Counted from the first letter of the stretch, positions 35,601-45,770 are shown. The stretch: 64,000 nt of DNA from Faecalibacterium sp. HTF-F (GCF_023347535.1 NZ_CP094473.1:1798001-1862000); one strand, 5' to 3'. Numbers and translations: made by a program. Notes: a model not told the origin generated them from the sequence alone.

Positions 35601-36980
35601 GAGCTGTTCGGCAAAGCCAATGTGTTCAAGGCAGGCACCGTATCCGGTATTCAGGACAAGACCGCCTACGGCTATGTGAAAAAGTATCTGGATGAGCGCG
35701 GCCGCACGGTGAACCACGCCGAGGAGAACCGCCTGACTCTGGGCTGCACCGGCGTCAAGCGCACCACGGGTCAGCACCCCGGCGGCATGGTCGTTGTGCC
35801 GGACACCTACGAAATCTACGATTTCTGCCCCATCCAGCACCCGGCGGATGATGTGGCGGGCGGCCTGCTGACCACCCACTTCGAGTTCAAGTATCTGCAC
35901 GACACCCTGCTCAAGCTGGACGAGCTGGGCCACGATATGCCCACCTTCTACAAGTATTTTGAGGAGTACACCGGTATTCCCATCGACAGCATTCCCATGA
36001 ACGACCCCAAGGTGTACAGCCTGCTGACCAGCCCGGAAGCGCTGGGCGTGACCCCGGAACAGATCGACAGCCAGACCGGCACCTTCGGCATCCCGGAAAT
36101 GGGTACCAACTTCGTGCGCGGTATGCTGGTGGAGGCACGCCCCAAGAACTTTTCCGAACTGATCCAGATCTCGGGCCTGTCCCACGGCACCGATGTGTGG
36201 ACCGGCAACGCGGACGAGCTGATCCGCAGCGGCACCTGCACCATTGCGGAGGTCATTGGCTGCCGTGACAGCATCATGCTGTACCTGCTGCGCAAGGGTC
36301 TGGAGCCCAAGATGGCCTTTGATATCATGGAGGCTGTGCGTAAGGGCAAGGTAGCCAAGGGCGGCTTCAAGGATGGCTGGGAGGAAGCCATGCGGGAGCA
36401 CGAGGTGCCGGACTGGTACATCGAGAGCTGCCGCAAGATCAAGTATATGTTCCCCAAGGCCCATGCTGTGGCCTACCTGATGTCGGCCATCCGCCTGATG
36501 TGGTTCAAGATCTACCGCCCGCCGGAGTTCTATGCCGTGTACTTTACCGTGCGCGGCGACGATATCGACTACGAAGCCGCTGTGGGCGGTGCGGCAGTGG
36601 CCCGCGCCCACATGGAAGAGGTCAAGCGCCGCCTGAAGGAAGAGAAGAACGCCAAGGACGAAGATGTGCTGGTCAGCCTGCAGCTCGTCAACGAGATGCT
36701 GGTGCGCGGCTACGAGTTTTTGCCCATTGAGCTGGGCAAGAGCCGCGGCTCCAAGTATGTGGTGGAGGACGGCAAGGTACGCCTGCCCTTCTGTGCACTG
36801 AAGGGTCTGGGCGGTGCCGCCGCCGAAGCGCTGGAACGTGCCACCATCCACGGTGAAGAGTATATCTCGGTGGAGGAGCTGCAACAGGCGTCCGGCGTCG
36901 GCAGCAGCATTCTGGACCGCCTGCGTCAGGTGGGCGCTCTGGGCGACCTGCCGGAAAGTAGTCAGGTGAGCTTTTTCTGA
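32691..36980 (+). CDS. polC: DNA polymerase III alpha subunit, PolC type
   Basis: A 1429-residue Gram-positive replicative polymerase with built-in proofreading. In order: N-terminal domain, OB fold (about 200-325), PHP domain start (VELHLHTKLSSMDGF), DnaQ-like exonuclease (about 410-580, FDTETTGLDPG), rest of PHP, zinc finger (CPKC and CPHC, about 897-926), and polymerase palm with PDIDLNFSGEYQ (about 948). The start is a GTG at 32691 with AAAAAGGAGT 7 bases upstream. It is the last gene of the operon. Confidence 0.98.
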   Translation: MTPLVSNLWPQFMVDPAFAACFGQVIVEHAQMLRQERQVIFTLRSGAPLDKDLCARLLASLQPDYEGFELRIQNLFGYAMLDETALRGLMDEMKRDGVPINGFLDRCTIQIVGQKITIGVCHGTKFLQEMHFEKLLAERIAAHTGVTPQVTLQSTVSEAEQHQLEEKLERKIAPPVVKFEKKNTAPSIKVDGLDLTDKPVTIFHGKMFTPKNLTPLKDLGGEGGKCIIWGDVFFSEVKGNYRKIYTVSITDYQGSINLKIRAQEGEDCSKWESLGKGTTLIVRGDCSYDKYEHDYIVYPYDVLIVERKKREDTAPEKRVELHLHTKLSSMDGFCDPGGIVKLAHRMGHPAIAITDHGVCQGYPEAMLAADDIHKSDPDFKLIYGCEAYFVDDMIPCVYGVKDQPLDGEFCVFDTETTGLDPGVEYMTEIGAVIVKNGEVMEEFDTFVKPGKPITPKITELTGITNEMVADAPGEKEALEAFLKFAGDRILVGHNVHAFDMRFLRAAAKRSGIRLEPTYIDTLTMAQAMYPGLHNYKQGTINKHLELPAYEAHRACEDSAALGRIFGVMLKDLEEKQVAKVSEINTGLGGNREVLKKKYYHLIILVKNQMGLKNLYKIVSEAHVNYFFKKPRVPRSLLNKYRDGLLLTSACEAGELYRAIVDGTSYEELKKIAAYYDILEIQPLGNNAYMVRDGKVDSEEDIKNFNRTVIKLGEDLHKPVIATGDVHFTEPEDAAYRAVLQAGNGFKDADNQPPLFFRTTQDMLAQFYYLPKEKAYEVVVKNPRKIAAMIDNNVRAIPRGTYPPSIEGAEQQLRDATWEHAKRDYGDPLPEIVEKRLQKELDSICGHGYAVLYVIAVKLVAYSNAGGYQVGSRGSVGSSAVAHFSGISEVNSLPPHYRCPKCKHSEFITDGSVDDGFDLPDKNCPHCGTRMLVDGHDIPFETFLGFYGDKEPDIDLNFSGEYQSNVHRYTEELFGKANVFKAGTVSGIQDKTAYGYVKKYLDERGRTVNHAEENRLTLGCTGVKRTTGQHPGGMVVVPDTYEIYDFCPIQHPADDVAGGLLTTHFEFKYLHDTLLKLDELGHDMPTFYKYFEEYTGIPIDSIPMNDPKVYSLLTSPEALGVTPEQIDSQTGTFGIPEMGTNFVRGMLVEARPKNFSELIQISGLSHGTDVWTGNADELIRSGTCTIAEVIGCRDSIMLYLLRKGLEPKMAFDIMEAVRKGKVAKGGFKDGWEEAMREHEVPDWYIESCRKIKYMFPKAHAVAYLMSAIRLMWFKIYRPPEFYAVYFTVRGDDIDYEAAVGGAAVARAHMEEVKRRLKEEKNAKDEDVLVSLQLVNEMLVRGYEFLPIELGKSRGSKYVVEDGKVRLPFCALKGLGGAAAEALERATIHGEEYISVEELQQASGVGSSILDRLRQVGALGDLPESSQVSFF

Positions 36981-37001
36981 AAAACGCTACAAAATGATAT
37001 G

Positions 37002-37056
37002 CCCCCGGAGCAGGCAGAGCAACGCCAGAACTCTGCACGCTCCGGGGGTATTTTTA
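37002..37056 (+). terminator. Terminator of the pyrH-polC operon
   Basis: CCCCCGGAGC (37002-37011) pairs with 37039-37048 around an inner GCAGAG/CTCTGC stem, then TATTTTTATG. Confidence 0.93.
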
Positions 37057-37101
37057 TGTCAGGGAAGAACGATCACGGGCTGGGCAGACACCGGTTTGCA
37101 C

Positions 37102-37135
37102 AAAAAATTCGCCGTTCCTTTGTGGAAACGGCGAA
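37102..37135 (-). terminator. Terminator of the RNA-type metallo-beta-lactamase gene
   Basis: TTCGCCGTTTCC pairs with GGAACGGCGAA (one bulge), then TTTTTTG on the minus strand. Confidence 0.88.
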
Positions 37136-37158
37136 CATTGTTCTTGTATTGTTTTGCC

Positions 37159-38766
37159 TTATCGATCCCACTTGTCACACAGGGCGTTGATCTGGTCGGC
37201 AAACTTTGCCAGATCCTTGTTGGCACCGCCCTCGTTGTGCTCAATGACACGCAGCAGGCGCTTGCCGGCACTGACCAGCCGCTGGAACACGCTGGCGGCA
37301 CGGCTCTGCCCTTCGGATGCCTTGTGCTCAATGCGCACCCGGGAGCCCTCCTGCAGACAGACAGCACCCTCGGCACCAATGGCCCACTGTGCCCCATTGT
37401 AGGGTGCGCAGGCGGTAAATCCCTGTTCGGTCAGGGTCTCCACAAAGCGGTCCTCGGTCTCGTCGTCGCCGTGCATCACAAAGACCCGCTTCGGCTTCTG
37501 CTCAAAGGCACCCACCCAGCGCAGCAGGCCCTCCCTGTCCGCATGGCCGGACATGCCGGTGAGCTGGCAGATCTCCGCCTGTACCTCAATGGGCTCGCCA
37601 AACAGCTTGACGTTGACTGCACCATCAATGAGGGTGCGGCCCAGCGTGCCCACCGCCTGATAGCCCACGAACAGGATCGTGCACTCCGGACGCCACAGGT
37701 TATGCTTGAGGTGATGGCGGATGCGGCCCGCTTCGCACATGCCGCTGGCCGAGAGGATGACCTTGGGCACACGGTCTGCGTTGATCATACGGGATTCATC
37801 ACTGGTCACGGTTACCCGCAGGCCCGGAAGCGCAATGGGGTCAATGCCTTTTGCCAGCATGGCCCGGGTCTCTTCGTCAAAGCACTCCATGTCGGTATCC
37901 CGGAAGATCCGCGTTGCTTCAATGGCAAGCGGGCTGTCGATGTACACCGGGAAATTGCCGTGGCCTTTGACCAGCCCTTTTTCCTTGATCTCACGGATAA
38001 AGTAGAGCATCTCCTGCGTGCGGCCCACCGCAAAGCTGGGAATGACCACATTGCCGCCGCGGTCAAAGGTGCGCTGCAGGATCTTTGCCAGCTCGTTCAC
38101 ATAATCCGGCTTTGGACCGTGGCTGCGGTCGCCATAGGTGGACTCCATAAAGACATAGTCCGCCTCTTTGATGTAGGTGGGGTCCCTGATGATGGGCTGG
38201 TCCGTATTGCCAATATCGCCGGAGAACACCAGTTTTGTGGTATTTTCGCCCTCGGTGATCCACAGCTCGATGCTGGCCGAGCCCAGCAGATGGCCCACAT
38301 CCACAAAGCGCGCCTCAATGCCCGGCGCCAGCTCCACGCGCTGTTCATAGTTTACTCCCCTGAACAGCTTCATGGCCGCTTCGGCATCCTGTACGGTGTA
38401 CATGGGCTCCACCGGCTCTGCACCGGAACGCTGGCCCTTGCGGTTTTTCCATTCGGCTTCAAATTCCTGAATATGGGCTGAGTCCCGCAGCATGATGCCG
38501 CACAGCTCCACCGTCGGGTTCGTAGCATAGATGTTGCCCCGGAAGCCATTGCGCACCAGCAGCGGCAGCATGCCGGTATGGTCGATATGGGCATGGGTAG
38601 CCAGCACCCAGTCGATTTCCCCGGGAGCAACCGGGATGGGCTGATTTTCGTAGACATCCTTGCCCTGCTCCATGCCGCAGTCGATCAGAAAGCGCCGTCC
38701 GGCCGCTTCGATCAGCGTACAGCTGCCGGTGACCTCATGGTTCGCGCCCAGAAACGTGATCTTCAT
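37159..38766 (-). CDS. Metallo-beta-lactamase / beta-CASP RNA-processing enzyme
   Basis: A 535-residue protein of the CPSF73/Ysh1-like class. The N-terminal MBL domain has THAHIDHTG and the distal DVGHLLGSAS and FSGDIGN motifs. A beta-CASP domain (MESTYGDRSHG to ASGMCEAGR) and the RMMBL C-terminal element (TGMSGHADREGLL) follow. About 70 additional C-terminal residues form a helical tail. It probably acts as an RNA endo- or exonuclease. RNase J itself differs in architecture. GGAGGTG is 6 bases before the ATG at 38766. Confidence 0.9.
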   Translation of the reverse strand: MKITFLGANHEVTGSCTLIEAAGRRFLIDCGMEQGKDVYENQPIPVAPGEIDWVLATHAHIDHTGMLPLLVRNGFRGNIYATNPTVELCGIMLRDSAHIQEFEAEWKNRKGQRSGAEPVEPMYTVQDAEAAMKLFRGVNYEQRVELAPGIEARFVDVGHLLGSASIELWITEGENTTKLVFSGDIGNTDQPIIRDPTYIKEADYVFMESTYGDRSHGPKPDYVNELAKILQRTFDRGGNVVIPSFAVGRTQEMLYFIREIKEKGLVKGHGNFPVYIDSPLAIEATRIFRDTDMECFDEETRAMLAKGIDPIALPGLRVTVTSDESRMINADRVPKVILSASGMCEAGRIRHHLKHNLWRPECTILFVGYQAVGTLGRTLIDGAVNVKLFGEPIEVQAEICQLTGMSGHADREGLLRWVGAFEQKPKRVFVMHGDDETEDRFVETLTEQGFTACAPYNGAQWAIGAEGAVCLQEGSRVRIEHKASEGQSRAASVFQRLVSAGKRLLRVIEHNEGGANKDLAKFADQINALCDKWDR

Positions 38767-38930
38767 AAAAACACCTCCGGTTTTGCAGCATTTTATCGGT
38801 ACTTCTCCGGGCTGAGGGCCGGGAGTTTTCCCAGCGAATGATCCGAGGGTGGGAGCTGGAAGCCCCGAAATTTCGCGGGAAAAGCCCCCGGCTCGCAACC
38901 CCGTTCTCCGCATTTTGCTTTTGCACCCTT
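38767..38930 (-). other. GC-rich 5' leader of the metallo-beta-lactamase gene
   Basis: About 165 bases between the -10 and the start codon. They hold several GC-rich inverted repeats around 38870-38895 but no gene and no riboswitch class that I recognise. Confidence 0.4.
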
Positions 38931-38939
38931 AGTATAGCA
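38931..38939 (-). promoter_or_regulatory. Extended -10 promoter of the metallo-beta-lactamase gene
   Basis: TGCTATACT on the minus strand; no good -35 at 16-18 bases. Confidence 0.5.
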
Positions 38940-39021
38940 TATTTTCAAGGGACACGCCGCACAAATCACGCCGCTTTTCTCGGGCATTCTGCCGAAAGAC
39001 TGAAAAATTTTTTATACAATC

Positions 39022-39049
39022 TTGACAAACCACCCTCTTCTGTTATAAA
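39022..39049 (+). promoter_or_regulatory. Promoter of typA
   Basis: TTGACA (39022-39027), 16-base spacer, TATAAA (39044-39049) preceded by TGT (extended -10). Confidence 0.88.
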
Positions 39050-39111
39050 CTTAGGTTTGTATGACGTTCGTTCGTATTTTATGAGTTTTAATAATAGAGA
39101 GGTTGAATTTT

Positions 39112-40935
<1,824 letters not shown>

Positions 40936-40968
40936 GCGTTCCACTCCCTTATATAATATGCATTTCCC

Positions 40969-41009
40969 GCCCTGCAGCGTTTCAAAAACGCCGCAGGGCT
41001 TTTTGTTTT
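40969..41009 (+). terminator. Terminator of typA
   Basis: GCCCTGC (40969-40975) and GCAGGGC (40993-40999) enclose a GCGTTT/AAACGC inner stem, followed by TTTTTGTTTTT. Confidence 0.92.
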
Positions 41010-41041
41010 TGCAAAAAATCTCTGATTTTGTAAAAAAAGGC

Positions 41042-41070
41042 TTGCAAAAGGCATTCTTATGCGGTATAAT
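41042..41070 (+). promoter_or_regulatory. Promoter of tRNA-Asn
   Basis: TTGCAA (41042-41047), 17-base spacer, TATAAT (41065-41070). Confidence 0.92.
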
Positions 41071-41096
41071 ATCTCTCGCAGTCACAACTGTGATCT

Positions 41097-41173
41097 GCCT
41101 CTTTAGCTCAGTCGGTTAGAGCACCTGACTGTTAATCAGGGTGTCGCCTGTTCGAGTCAGGCAAGAGGCGCCA
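41097..41173 (+). tRNA. tRNA-Asn (anticodon GTT)
   Basis: Acceptor GCCTCTT pairs with AAGAGGC. The D-arm AGCTCAGTCGGTTAGAGC, anticodon loop CTGTTAA (anticodon 41131-41133), T-loop GTTCGAGTC and an encoded CCA after G are present. It is transcribed singly. Confidence 0.98.
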
Positions 41174-41177
41174 AAGC

Positions 41178-41213
41178 AGAGCAATGTTCCTTACGGACAT
41201 TGCTCTTTTTATT
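41178..41213 (+). terminator. Terminator of tRNA-Asn
   Basis: AGAGCAATGT (41178-41187) pairs with ACATTGCTCT (41197-41206), then TTTTATTT. Confidence 0.93.
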
Positions 41214-41352
41214 TGTGCTGCAGCCGGCAGCTGATGCCGCATGGATTTTCCCCTCTGTCCCGCCATCTCCGGTCTCTGTCCACAGCCCCGGAAAAGGCAG
41301 CATCTATGCAGAAAAAAGCATCCAGCTTAATGATTTCTTAAAAATTGACCAC

Positions 41353-41381
41353 TTGAAGAAGATGTTGCATTGTGGTATACT
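41353..41381 (+). promoter_or_regulatory. Promoter of the C39 exporter locus
   Basis: TTGAAG (41353-41358), 17-base spacer, TATACT (41376-41381). The 140 bases before it, back to the tRNA terminator, hold nothing that I recognise. Confidence 0.75.
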
Positions 41382-41387
41382 TTTTAT

Positions 41388-41630
41388 GTTCTTTGGGAAT
41401 TAGTATCTGATTTTCCAAAACCCGGCACACAGTTCCATGGGCATTTTGCCATTTTTAACAGCAGCTGACCGGTGCTTTGCCGCCGTTCTCCGCAGGACGG
41501 GGTAAGCCACCGGTTTTTATACTGCTTACAGACTGTGTTTTTTGTGTTGTCAGAGCTGCTGCCGTCCGCTTCCCTTGGAAGTGTTCTGCAGTCGTTTGAA
41601 TAAATTTGTATATGATCAAAGGAAGCATCT
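41388..41630 (+). promoter_or_regulatory. Long leader of the exporter mRNA with an attenuator-like hairpin
   Basis: About 240 untranslated bases. ACCGGTG (41468-41474) pairs with CACCGGT (41508-41514), enclosing further stems (CCGT/ACGG), and TTTTTAT follows directly, the form of an intrinsic terminator. It is followed by 110 bases up to the exporter ribosome site AAAGGAAG. It could be an attenuator or the end of a separate small RNA of about 130 bases. A 22-codon frame from 41438 has no ribosome site. Confidence 0.55.
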
Positions 41631-43964
41631 ATGCGTTATACCTACGTCCGGCAGCATGACACTACCGACTGTGCGGCTGCCTGCCTCGCAATGGTGTGCC
41701 TCCATTACAAAAAGGAAGTTACCATCACCCGCCTGCGCGATATGATGGGCACTGACCTGAAAGGCACGAACCTTGTTGGTTTGCAGAAAGCCGCTAACGA
41801 GTTGGGTTTTTCCACCGCAGCGGTTCGCGTGGACCGTGAAAATTTCCTCAGCGATTTCTCTTTGCCCTGTATCGCACAGGTCATTACCGACCAGGGTCTG
41901 GCCCACTTTGTGGTGGTCTTTAAAAAGACCACCATCAAGGATGAGGGTGAGCGCCGCAAGCACATGCTGAAGGAGTCGGAATCTGCCAAGGAAGATGAGA
42001 AGAACGGCAAAAAGCACAAGTGCAAGGATTATGTCATCATCGGCGACCCCGCCACAGAGCTGAAAAAGATCAGTCTGGATGAGTTCTACAAGAACTTTAC
42101 GGGCGTTCTGCTGCTGATGAACCCCACCTCGGAGTTCAAGGGCGGCAAGGTGGAAAAGGGCGGCATGTTCAAGCGCTACATTGATCTGCTGCTGCCGCAG
42201 AAAAAGCTTTTCTTCTATGCAATTTTTGCCTCACTGATCACAACGATCCTCGGCATTGCATCCTCCATGTTCAACAAGATCCTGATGGATGAGGTGCTGC
42301 CCTACGGATTGGATAATCTGCTGGTCACACTGATCCTCGTGTTCAGCATGGTCAGCCTGACCAATACTCTGATCGGTTTTGTGCGGCAGTGGGTGCTGAT
42401 TCATCTGTCCATCAAGATCGATATCCCGCTGATGATGGGCTACTTCGGGCACATCTTCCACCTGCCCATGAAGTTCTTTGCCACCCGCAAAACTGGTGAT
42501 ATCACCACCCGTTATTCGGATGCAAACACCATCAAGTCCATCTTCACCAGCATTGCGCTGAGTCTGATCATGGATATTTCCATGGCCATCATCACCGGCA
42601 TCATCCTGTTCCGCATGAACGCGATGCTGTTCTCCATTTCGCTGTTCATGGCTCTGGTCAGCATCCTGCTGGTGCTGATCTACAAGCAGCCGTATAAGAA
42701 GATCAACGAAGAGACCATGGTGCAGTCTGCTGCACTGAACAGCCAGATGATCGAAAGCCTGCGCGGCATTGAGACCGTCAAGTGCAACGCCAACGAGGAC
42801 ACCGAGCTGGAAAACCTTGAGCGCGAGTACATCAAGAGCCTGAAGATCAGCCTGCGTTCCAGCCGCATCAGCACCACACAGGGTCTGATCTCTACCTTCA
42901 TCTCCATGATCTTTGGCATGCTGACTACTTATGTAGGTATCAGTCAGGTGCTGAACGGCGAAATGACGCTGGGCGGCTATATGGCTTTCAGCACCCTGTC
43001 TTCCTACTTCACTTCTCCGCTGAGCAACCTGATCGGTCTGCAGATGCAGATCCAGGAAGCCAACATCTCCATGAAGCGTCTGACCGAGATCATGGACTAT
43101 CCTTCTGAGACTGCCGGCGACGAGGATCGCACGGATCTGGAAAAGGTGGAGGGCGACATCGAGTTCAAGGATGTTACCTTCCGTTACGGCAACCGTGCTC
43201 CTGCACTGGATCACATCAGCTTTACCATCCCGGCCGGTAAAAAGGTGGCTCTGGTGGGCAGCAGCGGCAGCGGCAAGTCCACCATCACCAAGCTTCTGCT
43301 CAAGTATTATGAGCCGGAGGATGGTGAGATCGACTTCAACGGTGTGAATCTGACGGAGTATACCAACGATTCTGTCCGCCGCGCCATTTCCTATGTGCCG
43401 CAGAACGTTGAGCTGTTCAGCAAGACCATCTATGACAACATCCGTGTTTCCCGCATGGATGCCACCATGGACGAGGTCAAGGAAGCTGCCAAGAAGGCCG
43501 ATGCGCACGACTTTATCCGTCATCTGCCCCTGCAGTACAACACCTATCTGGAAGAAGCCGGCAACGGCCTGTCCGGCGGTGAGAAACAGCGCATTGCACT
43601 GGCTCGTGCTTTCCTGAAGGATTCCAACCTCTACATTCTGGATGAGTCCACCAGCAACCTCGACTTTGCAACGGAAAACCTGATCTTCAACATGATCTAT
43701 GATCAGCTTGCGGATCGTTCCATGTTGATCGTTGCTCACCGTCTGTCCACTGTCCGTGACTGTGACATGATCCTGGTGATGGATCACGGCCAGATCGTGG
43801 AGCGCGGCACCCATGAGGAGCTGCTTGCCAAGGAAGGCAAATACTACGAGCTGTGGAACATGCAGCAGGGTATTTACCGCAGCAAGAAAAAGGCAGAACC
43901 CAAGCAGCCTGTCATGCAGGCTGTCGTGGAAGAGGATGACGACGGCGAGTCGATCACCTATTGA
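41631..43964 (+). CDS. C39-peptidase-containing ABC exporter (bacteriocin/peptide type)
   Basis: A 777-residue PCAT transporter. The N-terminal C39 protease has Gln8 and Cys14 (RQHDTTDCAAACLAMV), His92 (LAHFVVV) and Asp139 (IIGDP), a full catalytic set. The His-to-Asp distance is 47 residues instead of about 16 because of a charged Lys/Glu-rich insert (about 98-132). Then come six membrane helices (about 190-480) and an ATPase domain with GSSGSGKST, LSGGEKQR and ILDESTSNLD. A basic-then-acidic tail closes it. It should cleave double-glycine leaders and export the peptide. AAAGGAAG is about 8 bases before the ATG. Confidence 0.95.
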   Translation: MRYTYVRQHDTTDCAAACLAMVCLHYKKEVTITRLRDMMGTDLKGTNLVGLQKAANELGFSTAAVRVDRENFLSDFSLPCIAQVITDQGLAHFVVVFKKTTIKDEGERRKHMLKESESAKEDEKNGKKHKCKDYVIIGDPATELKKISLDEFYKNFTGVLLLMNPTSEFKGGKVEKGGMFKRYIDLLLPQKKLFFYAIFASLITTILGIASSMFNKILMDEVLPYGLDNLLVTLILVFSMVSLTNTLIGFVRQWVLIHLSIKIDIPLMMGYFGHIFHLPMKFFATRKTGDITTRYSDANTIKSIFTSIALSLIMDISMAIITGIILFRMNAMLFSISLFMALVSILLVLIYKQPYKKINEETMVQSAALNSQMIESLRGIETVKCNANEDTELENLEREYIKSLKISLRSSRISTTQGLISTFISMIFGMLTTYVGISQVLNGEMTLGGYMAFSTLSSYFTSPLSNLIGLQMQIQEANISMKRLTEIMDYPSETAGDEDRTDLEKVEGDIEFKDVTFRYGNRAPALDHISFTIPAGKKVALVGSSGSGKSTITKLLLKYYEPEDGEIDFNGVNLTEYTNDSVRRAISYVPQNVELFSKTIYDNIRVSRMDATMDEVKEAAKKADAHDFIRHLPLQYNTYLEEAGNGLSGGEKQRIALARAFLKDSNLYILDESTSNLDFATENLIFNMIYDQLADRSMLIVAHRLSTVRDCDMILVMDHGQIVERGTHEELLAKEGKYYELWNMQQGIYRSKKKAEPKQPVMQAVVEEDDDGESITY

Positions 43965-44122
43965 TATGCTGAGATCGGATGGAGTTCCGGTTCCATAATA
44001 TGACTGCCAGGGCCATCGATGCTGACAACAGAAAGCCTGTTTGTCTCGTCTGTCCTGAATAAGGAAGATGGTGTTACCCTGAAGCGGCGCGGCCTGCTCA
44101 GGTGACAATGCCTTACTATGGT

Positions 44123-44160
44123 GTGCCCGGAGACAAAGCGCCTCCGGGCACATTTTATCT
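44123..44160 (+). terminator. Hairpin between the ABC exporter gene and the GyrI-like gene
   Basis: GTGCCCGGAG (44123-44132) pairs with CTCCGGGCAC (44142-44151), then ATTTTATC. It probably lowers expression of the downstream genes or separates the transcripts. The rest of 43965-44205 holds no credible precursor peptide frame. Confidence 0.75.
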
Positions 44161-44205
44161 AACGCCGATGTAAAGTAAATCTGAAACGAAACAGAGGTAT
44201 TTATC

Positions 44206-44655
44206 ATGAATGAGATCAAAGTAGCTGAAAACAAGACCCTCAAGCTCACCAATGTGCTCTCCCGCGAGATCCGTCCGGAAGAAATGGCCAGCCTGCCGGT
44301 GGTGCTGACCCAGATGCACAATTTCATCAAGAGCAACAACGCTCAGCCCATCGGCCCCATCATCCAGTCCCTTGCACTGGGCGAGGATCATCAGATGCAC
44401 CTGTACATGATGCAGCAGGCCACCCAGCTCATCCCTCAGATGGACCCGGGCTACCACATGGATGCCATCCTGCGCGTCAAGAACTGCCTGTACGCCCACT
44501 ACACCGGCCCCATGGAAAACAGCCAGCTGGCCTCCTACAAGCTGCAGGTCCACGCTTTTGAGAACGACCAGAAGCTGACCGGCACTACTTATACGATCTA
44601 TGTCAATCAGGATTCTGACGATGCTGTGATTGATGTCTTTATGGAGACCAAATAA
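44206..44655 (+). CDS. GyrI-like (SOUL/AraC effector-binding fold) protein of unknown ligand
   Basis: A 149-residue soluble protein. The C-terminal half (YHMDAILRVKNCLYAHYTGP, then YTIYVNQDSDDAVIDVFMETK) has the strand-helix pattern of GyrI-like domains, which bind or hydrolyse small molecules and in SbmC protect gyrase from peptide toxins. No DNA-binding domain is attached. Its place between a peptide exporter and its membrane fusion protein suggests immunity, sensing or modification, which is inference. AGAGGT is about 6 bases before the ATG. Confidence 0.7.
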   Translation: MNEIKVAENKTLKLTNVLSREIRPEEMASLPVVLTQMHNFIKSNNAQPIGPIIQSLALGEDHQMHLYMMQQATQLIPQMDPGYHMDAILRVKNCLYAHYTGPMENSQLASYKLQVHAFENDQKLTGTTYTIYVNQDSDDAVIDVFMETK

Positions 44656-44657
44656 TT

Positions 44658-45770
44658 ATGACGATGAAAGTTCAAAGCCTGACGGACCTGCAGGACCGCC
44701 GTATCATGCTGGACAGGGATGTGCCGCCCTACGGTTACGCCTTTGTCATTCTGGTGGGTATCTTTATGGTGTTCCTTCTGGTGTGGAGCACCCAGACCAA
44801 CCGCATTTATGTCAGTCAGAACACCGGCACCGTGCAGGCCAGCAACAAGACCTACATCATGTCCAGCTATTCCGGTTCCATCACCGAAATGTATATCTCG
44901 GAAGGCAGCTATGTGAACGAGGGCGACCTTGTGGCGCACATCAAGAGCACCGACATCGATATGCAGCAGGACAATCTGGAAAGCCAGCTCAAGATCTACC
45001 AGACCCAGCTGGACCAGTATAATAAGCTGTTGCAGTGCGTGCAGGACGACACCAACTACTTCAGCGAGACGAACCCGGAAGATCAGCCTTACTACTACCA
45101 GTACGAGACCTACAAGAGTCAGGTCTCGCAAAAGACCTTTGACGCTACTGCCTATCAGGCTGCCGGCTATTCGGATGCTCAGATCAAGACCATGATGGAG
45201 CAAAGCCAGAGCGAGGTGGAGGCCTTGTACTACTCCACCATGCAGTCCATTTCCCAGAGCATCACCAGTGCGCAGAGCAACGTGGACAACATTCAGGCCC
45301 AGATCGATACCCTGAACACTGGTGCCAACGATTATTATATCTATGCTCCCACCTCCGGTGTGATCCACATGGATACCCCCTATAAGGAGGGCATGGTCCT
45401 GAGCGCCGGTTCTCCGCTGGCTACTGTCGCCAGTGAGAACGACGATCTGGAGGTCGTTGCCATGGTCACCGTGAATGACCGTCCCCTGCTGCATGTGGGC
45501 GACCCCTGCAAGATCGCCATCACCGGCCTGTCGGAGTACTCCTACGGCACCCTGACCGGCACCGTGACCGCGATCGACAGCGATGTGACCGCCAGCACCA
45601 ATGCATCCTACTACAAAATGACCATCAAGCCGGATACCACCTACGTGGTAAGCAAGAGCGGTGATAAGGTAGACCTTTCCAACGGCATGAGCGTTACCGC
45701 CCGTGTGGAGTACGACCAGATCACTTACTTTGAGTACGCAATGGAAGCACTGGGTGTTCTGTTCCATTAA
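44658..45770 (+). CDS. HlyD-type membrane fusion protein
   Basis: A 370-residue protein: short cytoplasmic N-terminus, one membrane helix (about 28-45), then the barrel-sandwich lipoyl half (SYSGSITEMYISEGSYVNEGD), a long coiled coil (about 95-220) and the second lipoyl half (YYIYAPTSGVIHM) with a beta-barrel region. It starts 2 bases after the GyrI-like gene, so it is translationally coupled. It should link the C39 exporter to the cell surface. Confidence 0.9.
   Translation: MTMKVQSLTDLQDRRIMLDRDVPPYGYAFVILVGIFMVFLLVWSTQTNRIYVSQNTGTVQASNKTYIMSSYSGSITEMYISEGSYVNEGDLVAHIKSTDIDMQQDNLESQLKIYQTQLDQYNKLLQCVQDDTNYFSETNPEDQPYYYQYETYKSQVSQKTFDATAYQAAGYSDAQIKTMMEQSQSEVEALYYSTMQSISQSITSAQSNVDNIQAQIDTLNTGANDYYIYAPTSGVIHMDTPYKEGMVLSAGSPLATVASENDDLEVVAMVTVNDRPLLHVGDPCKIAITGLSEYSYGTLTGTVTAIDSDVTASTNASYYKMTIKPDTTYVVSKSGDKVDLSNGMSVTARVEYDQITYFEYAMEALGVLFH

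Noticed and set aside
41438..41506. 22-codon frame in the exporter leader as a possible leader peptide
   Set aside because: No ribosome site, and it overlaps the terminator-like stem.
41388..41519. 6S RNA or small SRP RNA
   Set aside because: The central bulge of 6S RNA and the SRP tetraloop motif were not found; the ends do not pair.
43965..44205. Gap after the exporter as the place for a double-glycine precursor gene
   Set aside because: Only frames of about 10 and 20 codons without ribosome sites; no GG or GA leader pattern.
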